Origin: Verrucomicrobiota bacterium
Lineage (GTDB): Bacteria; Verrucomicrobiota; Verrucomicrobiia; Opitutales; Opitutaceae
DNA length: 64,000 nucleotides
Direction: 5' to 3'
Assembly: GCA_016871755.1 (NCBI GenBank)
Contig: VHCJ01000008.1
Location: forward strand, 1-64,000
Shown: one piece after another, positions 26,725 to 35,623 of the stretch
How the letters are laid out: each line of letters begins with the position of its first letter
Position numbering within the stretch: the stretch's first letter is position 1
Program-made: the position numbers and the translations under genes
The notes under the pieces: generated by a model
Database searches by the model: none
What the model saw: the letters and a program-made list of their open reading frames with translations, nothing else
What the model was told of the DNA's origin: nothing

Positions 26725-29478
26725 TCAATTCAGGTAGACCGCCTCGTTGCTCTGGAAGAGAGCGTGGGCGAGGCGGGTCCACGGATCCACTGGGCCGCGG
26801 TTCTCGACCATGAAGCCCGCGGCGCGGTTCGCGGCGGCGCGGGGATTGACCCGTTCCCGTGGAGCCGGCTTGCCGCGTTTGTCCGTTGGCTGACCCCCGG
26901 CCGGCGCACCGTGGACGTAGTCGAGGGTGATGCGAAGCTCGGCCGCGGTGGGATCGCGTTGGAAGATCGCGTGGTAGAGGAAGGTCACCCGCGACTCGTC
27001 ATCCGGCAGCGTGCGGAACGGGTCGCGTCGCGTGAGCTCGCGGGCGGTCTCGATGACCAGCGGACTGTTCATGAGGAAGAGCGCCTGCTGCGGCACGGTC
27101 GTGACGTAGCGCCGTCCGGAGGGCACATCGGGATTCGGATAATCCCACTGGGTGAAGAGCTCCGGTGGATTGCGCCGGTCGATGAAGAGGTACAGCGCCC
27201 TGCGCCGCTGGCGCACGTCGCCGGTGGGAATGATCGAACGGCCACCGAGGGTCGGATCGAGGGTGCCCGAGATTGCGAGCAGCGAGTCGTGCATCTGCTC
27301 GAACGAAAGGCGCCGCAGCGGGGCGTGCCAGAGCAGGCGATTCTCCGGATCCGCGGCGGCGCCAGCGGGGTTGGCGGCGCCGGACTGCTGATAGGTGCTC
27401 GTGAGCAGGATCGTGCGGTGCAGCTCCTTGATCGACCCACCGTGGGCGAGGAACTCGGTGGCGAGCCAGTCGAGCAGTTCGGGGTGCGTGGGCGCGCCGC
27501 CCATCCGCCCAAGATCATCTGGCGTATCGACGAAACTGCGGCCGAAGTGCTGCTGCCAGATGCGATTGACGAGGACCCGGGCGGTCAGCGGATTGCGGGG
27601 ATCGGCGATGGCCTCCGCGAGTTCGCGGCGCCCGGAACCGCGTCGCCAGGTCGGACGCTTTGCTGGGTCGGGTGAAAGGGCGGCGAGGAAGCGACGCGGC
27701 ACGGTGTCGCCGGTGTTGCCGGCTTCCCCGCGCACCAAGATCGGGTAGTCCCGCGGGCGGGGCGCATCGGAGAGGGCGGCCGCGCGGGGTGGAGCTCCTG
27801 CATGGGTCAGCTCCAGCTGCGCGATCTCCCGCTGGATCGCGCCCTCGCGGCGGACGAGCTCGCGCCGCCGTTCGGGAGTCAGCTGGCGACGGCGCCGCAG
27901 GTCCGCGAACTCGTCGCGAAGCTCGGCGCCGCGCCGCGCCAGCTCCTTGGCTTGCGCGAAGTAGTCCTGCAATTCCGGCGTGTCCGGGATCCGGGCCTGC
28001 AGCGCCGGGGCCGTCAGCGGTGACGCCGGCTCGACGGTGTTGGCGAGGACGCCATGGAGGGAGTAGTAATCCGCCGTGGGGATGGGGTCGAACTTGTGAT
28101 CGTGGCACCGGGCGCAGGCGACCGTGAGGCCGAGGAACGACTTGGAAATCACATCGATGCGATCGTCGATGATGTCGTTGCGCCGCCCGTCGTGCTGGTT
28201 CCCGAGCGTGAGGAATCCCAACGCCGCAAGGCGGGAGTGATCATCCGAGGGAGTCCGTCCCGCTGCCTTCGCGGCGCGGGCGTCGGCTTCGATCAGAAGA
28301 TCGGCGGCGATCTGCTCGCGGATGAAGTCGGCGTAGGGCCGGTCCTCATTGAAGGCCTTGATCAGGTAGTCGCGGTAGGTCCACGCATGCGGGAAGCGCG
28401 GATCGTCGCGGCGCACTGGGTCACCCTTGGTGTCGGAGAACCGCGCGATGTCCATCCACAGCCGGGCCATGCGCTCGCCGTAATGAGGCGAAGCGAGCAG
28501 CCGATCCACGACGCGGGCGAAGGCATCCGGACGCGCGTCCGAGAGAAACGCGGCGACCTCCGCGTCGGTCGGTGGCAGGCCGGTGAGATCAAACGTCACC
28601 CGCCGCAGCAGCGTCCGACGGTCGGCCGCGGCGTTGGGTGAGAGGCGGACCGCCTGCAGGCGCTGAAGAATGAACGCATCGACGGGGGTTTGAACCCAGG
28701 GATCCGGGGTGGACGGAACCGCCGGGCGCAGCAGCGGCTGGAACGCCCAGTGTGGCGCGTTCGGCGAAGCGGCGACGTCGCTGTAGGTTCCGGACCCCTT
28801 CGGCATCGGAGCGCCCCCCGCGACCCAGGCGGTCAGATCCGCGATGGCTTGGTCCGGCAGCTTCCCACCGTGGTCATCGGGCGGCATCTGCAGGTCGGGA
28901 TCCTCGTAACGGATGGCTTGAATGAGCAGGCTCTGGGCCGCATCGCCGGCGACGAGGGCCGGACCGGATGAGCCGCCGTGCAGCAGACCGGAGCGGCTGT
29001 CGAGGACGAGGCCGCCGCGGATGCGCTCTGCCGAGTGGCTGTGGCAGGCGTGGCAGTGCTCGCGGAGCACCGGCTCGACCCGGTCGTGGAAATAGGCGTC
29101 GTCGATCGGGCCCGAAGGCGTTGTCGCGGCTGGACGCATTGCCGCCGGACCGGCGCTCCAGTCTGCAGCGGGAGTGGTGGCGGAAGCGGGCGAGGACGCG
29201 GAGGCCGAGGCAGAGACAGAAGCGGTGGACAAGGAGAGCGCCCCGGTGGGCGAGTGTTCGGAGCCCGCGCCCGCCGGCTCGGTGACGGTCACGGGCTTGG
29301 ATGAGGCGCGGGTGGTCGCGGTTGCGGCGGCGGCGCTGCCGACCGTAGAACACAGGGCCAGGAGCACCCCGAAAAACCGTATCCGGAAAAGCGATGCATC
29401 GCGGAAACCCTTCCCGTTCGCGGACACGCGGGGCGGTAATCGCCGGCGAGCAGGAGAAGCGGTGACGGGAGGCGGCAC
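26725..29478 (-). CDS. DUF1549/DUF1553 protein with planctomycete-type cytochrome c domain
   Basis: This 917-residue exported protein belongs to a family abundant in Planctomycetes and Verrucomicrobia. After a signal-like hydrophobic stretch (about 33-50, ending STVGSAAAA) comes an Ala/Ser/Thr-rich linker. Next is a cytochrome c-like domain with the haem motif CHACH near residue 142, then DUF1549 (from about 250, [24 protein letters not shown] with a second CxxCH) and DUF1553 (from about 640, [19 protein letters not shown]). The GTG at 29478 is used; a later GTG at about 29427 would shorten the leader. It is read 17 bases after the DUF1501 gene. The family is suspected to oxidise polysaccharides or sulfated sugars, but this is not established. 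Confidence 0.88.
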   Translation of the reverse strand: MPPPVTASPARRRLPPRVSANGKGFRDASLFRIRFFGVLLALCSTVGSAAAATATTRASSKPVTVTEPAGAGSEHSPTGALSLSTASVSASASASSPASATTPAADWSAGPAAMRPAATTPSGPIDDAYFHDRVEPVLREHCHACHSHSAERIRGGLVLDSRSGLLHGGSSGPALVAGDAAQSLLIQAIRYEDPDLQMPPDDHGGKLPDQAIADLTAWVAGGAPMPKGSGTYSDVAASPNAPHWAFQPLLRPAVPSTPDPWVQTPVDAFILQRLQAVRLSPNAAADRRTLLRRVTFDLTGLPPTDAEVAAFLSDARPDAFARVVDRLLASPHYGERMARLWMDIARFSDTKGDPVRRDDPRFPHAWTYRDYLIKAFNEDRPYADFIREQIAADLLIEADARAAKAAGRTPSDDHSRLAALGFLTLGNQHDGRRNDIIDDRIDVISKSFLGLTVACARCHDHKFDPIPTADYYSLHGVLANTVEPASPLTAPALQARIPDTPELQDYFAQAKELARRGAELRDEFADLRRRRQLTPERRRELVRREGAIQREIAQLELTHAGAPPRAAALSDAPRPRDYPILVRGEAGNTGDTVPRRFLAALSPDPAKRPTWRRGSGRRELAEAIADPRNPLTARVLVNRIWQQHFGRSFVDTPDDLGRMGGAPTHPELLDWLATEFLAHGGSIKELHRTILLTSTYQQSGAANPAGAAADPENRLLWHAPLRRLSFEQMHDSLLAISGTLDPTLGGRSIIPTGDVRQRRRALYLFIDRRNPPELFTQWDYPNPDVPSGRRYVTTVPQQALFLMNSPLVIETARELTRRDPFRTLPDDESRVTFLYHAIFQRDPTAAELRITLDYVHGAPAGGQPTDKRGKPAPRERVNPRAAANRAAGFMVENRGPVDPWTRLAHALFQSNEAVYLN

Positions 29479-29495
29479 GGGATGACGCTGCGGCG

Positions 29496-30944
29496 TCAGG
29501 CGAGGACGGGACGCACCACCTGACCGGCGACGTCGGTGAGCCGGAAGTCGCGCCCATTGTGGCGGTAGGTGAGACGGCGGTGGTCGAAGCCGAGGCAGTG
29601 GAGCAAGGTCGCGTGCAGGTCGTGGATGTGGACCCGGTCGGTGACGGCGGCCGCGCCGAACTCGTCGGTCGCGCCGTGCACGAGACCGCCCTTGATGCCG
29701 CCGCCGGCGAGCCAGAGGGAGAAGGCCTTGGCGTTGTGGTCACGGCCCGGGTTGTCGCCACCGTTGCGGTCGCGGGTCGGCTTGCGGCCGAACTCCCCGC
29801 CCCAGATGACGAGGGTGGAGTCGAGCAGTCCGCGGAGCTTGAGATCGGTCAGCAGGGCGGCGAGCGGCTGGTCGATTTCGCGGGCCTTGGCGGTGATGCG
29901 ATCCTCGAGATCCTGATGGTGATCCCAGCCGTCGTGCCAGACCTGGACGAAGCGGACGCCGCGTTCGACGAGGCGGCGGGCGAGGAGCATCTGCCGGCCT
30001 TGGGCGGTGTCGCCGAAGGCGGCGCGCGTATCGGCGGATTCGCGGGACAAGTCGAAGGCGTCGGTGGCCTCGGCCTGCATGCGGAAGGCGATCTCGTAGG
30101 TTTCGAGCCGTGCCTCGAGCGCGTCCTCGCGGGCGAGGTTCGCGGCGTGGAGTTCGTTGAGCGCGAGGACGAGGTCGAGCTGGCGGCGCTGTTCGGCCTT
30201 GGAGGCGTAGCTGTTGCGGATGTTCTGGATCATCTGCTGCACCGTGGCTGCAGCGGTGTTGATGCTGGTGCCTTGGTAGACGCCGGGAAGGAAGGCGGAG
30301 CCGTAGGAATTCGTGCCTCCGGCGGGGAGCCGGTTGCCGCGCAGCGAAATGAAACCGGGGAGATTCTGGTTTTCCGTGCCGAGTCCGTAGACGGTCCAGG
30401 CGCCGAAGCTGGGCTTGGTGATGCGCAGGGACCCGGTGTTCATGAACACCGTCGCCACATCGTGGGCCGGGATGTCGGTGTACATCGAGCGGATCACCGC
30501 CAGGTCATCCACGTGCGCGGCGGTCTTGGCGAAGAGGTCGCTGACCTCGATTCCGGACTTCCCGTGACGTTTGAAGGCGAAGGGCGAAGCCATGGCGACG
30601 CCGCCGTCCTTGCCGATGCTTCGCCCATCGTAGCGGGCGAGGGCGGGCTTCGGGTCCCAGGTGTCCACGTGCGAGGGCGCCCCCTGCGCGAAGATCTGGA
30701 TCACCGCCCGCGCCTTCGCCGGGAAGTGCGGGGCCCGCGGGGCGAGCGGGTCCTTGCCGGTGACCGGAGCGGCCTCGGCGTTCGAATCCAGCAGCGTCGC
30801 CAGCCCCAAGGCGCCCAGACCCATGCCCGTCCGGCTCAGGAACTGCCGCCGCGTCAGGAACCGATCCGCCCACGCCTGGGAAACGCCGGTGCACGGTCCG
30901 GTGGAGACCTCAGGCAAGTGGGAATCGGGGTGGTCTCCGGGCAT
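29496..30944 (-). CDS. DUF1501 protein, Tat-exported
   Basis: This 482-residue protein has a Tat signal (LTRRQFLSRTGMGLG, residues 32-46) and a sulfatase/alkaline-phosphatase-like fold: AVIQIFAQGAPSHVDTWDPK near the start of the mature part, and LVIWGGEFGRKP plus GRDHNAKAFSLWLAGGG later, which carry likely metal ligands. DUF1501 genes nearly always accompany a DUF1549/DUF1553 gene, as here, and the two products probably act together in the periplasm. It is read second in a group of three after the DUF1080 gene. Confidence 0.92.
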   Translation of the reverse strand: MPGDHPDSHLPEVSTGPCTGVSQAWADRFLTRRQFLSRTGMGLGALGLATLLDSNAEAAPVTGKDPLAPRAPHFPAKARAVIQIFAQGAPSHVDTWDPKPALARYDGRSIGKDGGVAMASPFAFKRHGKSGIEVSDLFAKTAAHVDDLAVIRSMYTDIPAHDVATVFMNTGSLRITKPSFGAWTVYGLGTENQNLPGFISLRGNRLPAGGTNSYGSAFLPGVYQGTSINTAAATVQQMIQNIRNSYASKAEQRRQLDLVLALNELHAANLAREDALEARLETYEIAFRMQAEATDAFDLSRESADTRAAFGDTAQGRQMLLARRLVERGVRFVQVWHDGWDHHQDLEDRITAKAREIDQPLAALLTDLKLRGLLDSTLVIWGGEFGRKPTRDRNGGDNPGRDHNAKAFSLWLAGGGIKGGLVHGATDEFGAAAVTDRVHIHDLHATLLHCLGFDHRRLTYRHNGRDFRLTDVAGQVVRPVLA

Positions 30945-31035
30945 GGTGAGGATCGCTCGCCCTTGAGACGCCCGGGAGGGCCCGGAGGTTTCGCGCGGTG
31001 GGAGAATCGACGCGAAACGGGAGACCAGGCGCCGC

Positions 31036-32106
31036 TTACTTCAGCACGGGCCGGAGCACGAAATTCCGGTAGGCGATGCTGCCGTGGTCGCCCTGCAGGT
31101 AGATCGGACCCGGCCGCGTGGGATCGGACCCCATTGCGCCGCCGGTGCAGCCGAGCACGGGCTGGTTGTCGATGATCCGCTGGCCATTGAGAATTACGGT
31201 GATGTGGCGATCGACGAGGGTCATGTCCAAGGTCTGCCATTCCCCGGCGGGCTTCTCCGCGGAGACGGTCGGCGTGATGCGGCTGTAGACCGCGCCCATG
31301 TGGTGGGAGTCGCGTGGCTTGCCGTAGGAATCGAAGACCTGGACCTCGTAGATGCCGCGGAGGTAGACGCCGCTGTTGCCGCCTGGCGGCACGCGGACCT
31401 CGACGGTCAGGCGGAAGTCCTCGAATTCCCGGTCCGTCCGCAGATTGGCGTAGCGACGCTTGGGCTGGCCCGGGGCGGGCTCCTCGGGCGCATTGAGCAG
31501 CAGGCCGTCGCGGAAGACCCAGCCATTGGGGGCGTTGGCCTCGAGCGGCCGCCAGCCGCTGAGGTCGCGGCCGTTGACGAGCGCGATCGGCTCGCCGAAG
31601 CGCACGCGGGAAAGATCGGGGCGCGGCGGCATGGGCGGCGTCCGGCGCCCGCTGAAATCGGCGCGGTCGAAGCCCGTGCCGTCGAGCCGCGGCACGATGC
31701 GGGTGAGGCGCAGCACGTTGCCGGAGGCCTGGGCGGTGATGACCTCGGTGAACTGCTGCTTGCGCACGACGTTGCCGGAGGCGTCCTTGCGCTCGACCTC
31801 GCGGAGGCGGGTGAGCGTGGCGGTCTCGCCGTCGATCACGACGCTCGCCAGCGGGACGACGCTGCCGCCGCCCCAGAGAATCGAGCCGTCGATCCACCCC
31901 TGCTCCTGTTTCAGCTCAAGCCAGCCCGCGGAGCCGTTGGGGAGTGTGAGCTCCCAGCGGTCGAGGAGGCCGGACGGTGCCGCAGCGGCAGCCGGCGCTG
32001 GTGCGGCGGCCGCGGCGCGGCCCGCCGTGGGCAGGCTGACGAGGCCGGCGAGCGCGAAGAGCGATCCGGCGAACAAGGAACGAGACAAGAGGAGGAACGA
32101 AGCCAT
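31036..32106 (-). CDS. DUF1080 protein (3-keto-glycoside hydrolase-like), exported
   Basis: This 356-residue exported protein has a concanavalin-like jelly-roll domain. The ATG at 32106 starts on a signal peptide (MASFLLLSRSLFAGSLFALA). The C-terminal DUF1080 domain (about 165-356) shows IALVNGRDLSGWRP, VPPGGNSGVYLRG and GEWQTLDMTLVDRHI, all standard. Some family members hydrolyse 3-keto-glucosides that Gfo/Idh/MocA oxidoreductases make, so it may act with the oxidoreductases elsewhere in the window. It is the first gene of a three-gene minus-strand set and is divergent from the esterase at 32247 across 140 bases. Confidence 0.88.
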   Translation of the reverse strand: MASFLLLSRSLFAGSLFALAGLVSLPTAGRAAAAAPAPAAAAAPSGLLDRWELTLPNGSAGWLELKQEQGWIDGSILWGGGSVVPLASVVIDGETATLTRLREVERKDASGNVVRKQQFTEVITAQASGNVLRLTRIVPRLDGTGFDRADFSGRRTPPMPPRPDLSRVRFGEPIALVNGRDLSGWRPLEANAPNGWVFRDGLLLNAPEEPAPGQPKRRYANLRTDREFEDFRLTVEVRVPPGGNSGVYLRGIYEVQVFDSYGKPRDSHHMGAVYSRITPTVSAEKPAGEWQTLDMTLVDRHITVILNGQRIIDNQPVLGCTGGAMGSDPTRPGPIYLQGDHGSIAYRNFVLRPVLK

Positions 32107-32246
32107 GGTGATCAGGGCGCGGGGATGAGGAAGCGGAACGTCTCCAGCAAAGACGGCGCGACTGGCGGGGAAACGAAAAAAGCGTGGAAACCGCGTGGGG
32201 GCGGGCGGCGTCACTTCCCGCGGTCGCTCTGAGGTCATCCCAAAAC

Positions 32247-33200
32247 ATGCGTGCAATCCCCACCTCCCCCTTCGCGCGGCGCTGGCAACGGATCGCCGCC
32301 GCACCGCGGCGAACGCCCAGGGCGTGGTCCGCGCGCGCATGGGTGGGATCGCTGGTGGAGCTGCTGGTCCTGGCGGGGGGTGGCGGAGCGGTGAGGGCGG
32401 CGGAGGTGGCACCGTCGCTCGCTCCGCAGACGTTCGCCTACGGGACCGATCCCCTGCAGGCGCTCGACTTCTGGCGGTCGCAGGGCGTCTCGGGCGGCGC
32501 GCCGCTCATCGTCTTCGTCCATGGCGGCGGGTGGCAGGCGGGCGACAAGCGGGGCAGCGCGCGCTCAGGCCAAAGGGCGCACTTCCAAGCGAACGGCTAC
32601 GCGTTCGCCTCCTTGAATTATCGTCTCGTGTCCGCGGTCGATGTCGAGACGCAGGCGGTCGATGTCGCGATGGCCCTGAAGTACCTTCGGGATCAGGCGC
32701 CGCCGCTCGGCGTCGATCCGCGCCGCATCGTGCTGATGGGACACAGCGCCGGCGCGCATCTCGCGGCACTGGTGGGCACGGATGGGCGGTACTTGGAGAA
32801 AGCGGGCGTTCAGGTCGGTGACCTCGCGGGGATCGTGCTGCTCGACGGCGCGGGCTACGACGTGGCCGCGCAGCTCGAGGATGCCGGACCACGGCTGAAG
32901 CGTCTGTACCGCGCCGCCTTCGGGACGGACGTCTCGCGGCAGCGCGCCCTGTCGCCCACCGCGCACGCGGCGGTGCCGAACGCGCCTGCCTTCCTCATCC
33001 TCCACGTCGAGCGCCCGGACTCCGCGCGTCAGTCACGCGCCCTCGGCGCGGCGCTCCGTGCGGCGGGCACGCGGGTGGAGGTTCACGGCCTTCCCGGCCG
33101 GGGCCTCGCAGGGCACCTTGAGATCAACGTCGAACTCGGTGATCCGGACTACGCGGGCACGGCGATCGTCGACCGCTGGCTCGGCACGCTATGGCGATGA
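32247..33200 (+). CDS. Exported alpha/beta hydrolase, BD-FAE-like esterase
   Basis: This 317-residue serine esterase resembles bacterial feruloyl/acetyl esterases that deacylate plant polysaccharides. The ATG at 32247 precedes a basic stretch and a hydrophobic segment ending AVRAAEV, a likely signal or anchor. The oxyanion motif is VFVHGGGWQAGDK and the nucleophile elbow GHSAGAH (Ser near 175). The expected His is in LAGHLEIN near the end. Its stop overlaps the start of the next esterase gene, so the two are co-translated. Confidence 0.87.
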   Translation: MRAIPTSPFARRWQRIAAAPRRTPRAWSARAWVGSLVELLVLAGGGGAVRAAEVAPSLAPQTFAYGTDPLQALDFWRSQGVSGGAPLIVFVHGGGWQAGDKRGSARSGQRAHFQANGYAFASLNYRLVSAVDVETQAVDVAMALKYLRDQAPPLGVDPRRIVLMGHSAGAHLAALVGTDGRYLEKAGVQVGDLAGIVLLDGAGYDVAAQLEDAGPRLKRLYRAAFGTDVSRQRALSPTAHAAVPNAPAFLILHVERPDSARQSRALGAALRAAGTRVEVHGLPGRGLAGHLEINVELGDPDYAGTAIVDRWLGTLWR

Positions 33201-34120
33201 ACCTAAGTCTCCGGCCTCGGCAGTGGGCGATCTTTCTCACGTTCGCCGCAGGATTTCTCTGCGCGCAAGGCGCCGTCGATCGGAGCCTGGATTGGGTCAC
33301 GCCTGCGATGACGGCCCCGCGCGTCGTCCATGAGACGTTTCGCAGCGCGTCGGCCGAGGGACCCGTCAGTTATCATCTCTACATTCCGCCGGCGTATCGG
33401 GACGATCCCCCGCGCCGGTTTCCCGTGGTCTACTGGCTGCATGGCTCGGGCGGCGGGCTGCCCGGTATCGCGCCGCTGGCGCGGCAATTCGACGCGGCCA
33501 TCGCGGCGGGCAAGGTGCCGCCGTGTCTGGTGGTGTTCGTCAACGGGCTGAAGAGCGGGATGTACGTCGACTGGAAGGACGGATCGGCTCCGGTGGAGAC
33601 CGTCATCGTCCGGGACCTCATTTCTCATCTCGATGCCACCTATCGCACGATCGCCACGCGGGAGGGTCGGCTGATCGATGGCTTCAGCATGGGCGGGTAT
33701 GGCGCGGCCCGGCTGGGCTTCAAGTTTCCCGAGGTGTTCGGCAGCGTCTCGCTGATGGGTGCGGGCCCGCTGCAACCCGACATTCGCGCGGATGCGCCGA
33801 GGGCCGGCAAGGCGCGCGTCGCGGATCTCATGAAGCGCGTCTATGGCGGAGACCCGGACTACTTCGGCCGCGTGAGTCCGCGCGCGCTGGCCGCGCTCAA
33901 CGCCCCGCGGCTCACCGCTGCGACGCGCATCCGCATGGTCGTCGGCACGGCCGATGAGACCTATGCGAATAACGTCGCGTTCCACGCCCACCTGCAGGGC
34001 CTCGGCATCCCGCACGAATGGATCGTGCTCGATGGCGTGGATCACGATCCCTTGAAGACGCTGCGGGCGCTCGGCGACCGTCACTGGGCGTTCTACCGCG
34101 AGGCCTTCACGACACCGTGA
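33197..34120 (+). CDS. Exported esterase, PF00756 (esterase D-like)
   Basis: This 307-residue secreted esterase has a signal peptide ending GFLCAQG, then the alpha/beta-hydrolase core: YWLHGSGGG (oxyanion), GFSMGGYGAARLGFKFPEVF (nucleophile Ser, residue near 160) and LDGVDHDPLK (catalytic His). The family includes feruloyl esterases and mycolyltransferase-like proteins. ATG at 33197 overlaps the previous stop as ATGA; an ATG two codons earlier (33191) is also possible. With the preceding gene it forms a two-esterase operon, probably for polysaccharide de-esterification. Confidence 0.88.
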   Translation: MNLSLRPRQWAIFLTFAAGFLCAQGAVDRSLDWVTPAMTAPRVVHETFRSASAEGPVSYHLYIPPAYRDDPPRRFPVVYWLHGSGGGLPGIAPLARQFDAAIAAGKVPPCLVVFVNGLKSGMYVDWKDGSAPVETVIVRDLISHLDATYRTIATREGRLIDGFSMGGYGAARLGFKFPEVFGSVSLMGAGPLQPDIRADAPRAGKARVADLMKRVYGGDPDYFGRVSPRALAALNAPRLTAATRIRMVVGTADETYANNVAFHAHLQGLGIPHEWIVLDGVDHDPLKTLRALGDRHWAFYREAFTTP

Positions 34121-34366
34121 GGTCGGGGCCCGGCGATGCGCGGCCGTGGAGAGCGCCGCGCCCGCGCCCGCGCTCGCGCGGCTGTCTGCGGTGCGGGCGT
34201 CGCTCCGTCGCCCACGTGCCCCGCATCCGGGTGAGGGATGTGCCCGCGCCCTGATGTCCCCGGTCGCGCCGGGGTGGCCGTGACCGCCGCCGGCGCGTGG
34301 ATTTCGCGGAACCCGGGAGAAAGGTTGGGTCTCTCAAAGTGATGCCGAGCGTGGCGTCGCGTTGCG

Positions 34367-35623
34367 ATGTCGGTAGTGTCTCCCATGGCCGCTCCCCTGC
34401 CGACCCGTCAGGCGGGTCTGAACCGCCTCGAAGAATTTCTTCCCCTCGTGCCCGCGTATGCACGCGAGCGGGGCTACGATCGGCCGAGCCGCCCCACCGT
34501 CTCCGGGCTTTCCCCGTGGCTCCAGCGCCGCCTGATCAGCGAGGAGGAGGTCTGTGCCGCCGTCCTCCGGCGGCATTCGTGGGCGGACGCCGAGAAGTTC
34601 GTCCAGGAGGTCTGCTGGCGAACCTACTGGAAGGGCTGGCTGGAGCAGCACCCGGAGGCGTGGACGCGCTACCAGGCGTCGGTCACACGCCTGCGCGCGG
34701 CGCCCCCGCCGGAGGGCTACGAGCGGGCGGTGGCCGGACGGACCGGCATTCCGGGGTTTGATGACTGGGCCCGGCAGCTGGTCGAGACCGGCTGGCTGCA
34801 CAACCACGCGCGCATGTGGTTCGCGAGCATCTGGGTCTTCACCCTGCGTCTTCCCTGGGAGCTCGGCGCCGACTTCTTCCTCCGCCACCTGCTGGATGGC
34901 GATCCGGCATCCAACACACTGTCGTGGCGGTGGGTCGCCGGTCTTCACACCGCCGGCAAGACCTATCTCGCCCAGGCGGGGAACATCGCCACGTATTCGG
35001 AGGGTCGATACAATCCGGACGGATGGATCGCCAACGAGGCGACGCCCCTGACGGAGTCCTCGCCGCCGCCGCTGCAGCCGCTCTGGACCCCGGCGCCGGC
35101 GGAGCCGGAGCGGGACTCCGGGGAGGGCGCGGAGCGTGCGGGTCGGGTCGGGCTCTGGCTCCATCCGGACGATCTCTCGGTGGAGCAAGTCGATCCGGAG
35201 GGCCTGCGCCCGGAGAGCATCTGGGCGGCGTGGCCCGCCTCGGTGGATCACCGGATGCGGTGGAGTGAGCCGGTGACGCGGTTTTCGCGGGCGGCGCTGG
35301 CGGATGGAGCCGCGCGGGGAGCGGCGCGCTGGGATGCGGGGGTGCACGCCGGACGGATGGACGACGGCATCGGGGCCGCCGCCGTGGCGTGGACCCGTGC
35401 CGAACGCCTTGGCACCGTGGTGGCGGAGCGCCCCGCGGTCGGCCCGTGGCTGGACGTCGCGGGCGAGATCGAACGCGCCCTCGTCGCCGCCGGCGTCCGG
35501 GTGGTGTGGCGGCGCCGTGCGTGGGACCAGCGGTACTTCCCGCTGGCCCGTCGCGGCTTCTTCAGCTTCTGGTCGGAGGTCGCGCCCGGCCTGCGCGCCC
35601 GCGCGGTCAGTCGAGCCCCGTGA
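34367..35623 (+). CDS. Photolyase/cryptochrome-family protein with permuted domain order
   Basis: This 418-residue protein begins with the FAD-binding helical domain that normally forms the C-terminal half of photolyases: SGLSPWLQRRLISEEEV, FVQEVCWRTYWKGWL, GWLHNHARMWFASIWV, LSWRWVAGLHTAGKTYLAQ and NIATYSEGRYNP (residues about 25-230). The usual N-terminal alpha/beta antenna domain is absent there; instead a C-terminal alpha/beta part starts VGLWLHPDDLS near 260, recalling the photolyase first strand, and ends RRGFFSFWSEVAPGL, recalling the 'FTPFW' segment. A second ATG at 34385 is possible. The role is probably light-dependent DNA repair or blue-light sensing. Its 3' end overlaps the MuiA-like gene by 17 bases. 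Confidence 0.85.
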   Translation: MSVVSPMAAPLPTRQAGLNRLEEFLPLVPAYARERGYDRPSRPTVSGLSPWLQRRLISEEEVCAAVLRRHSWADAEKFVQEVCWRTYWKGWLEQHPEAWTRYQASVTRLRAAPPPEGYERAVAGRTGIPGFDDWARQLVETGWLHNHARMWFASIWVFTLRLPWELGADFFLRHLLDGDPASNTLSWRWVAGLHTAGKTYLAQAGNIATYSEGRYNPDGWIANEATPLTESSPPPLQPLWTPAPAEPERDSGEGAERAGRVGLWLHPDDLSVEQVDPEGLRPESIWAAWPASVDHRMRWSEPVTRFSRAALADGAARGAARWDAGVHAGRMDDGIGAAAVAWTRAERLGTVVAERPAVGPWLDVAGEIERALVAAGVRVVWRRRAWDQRYFPLARRGFFSFWSEVAPGLRARAVSRAP

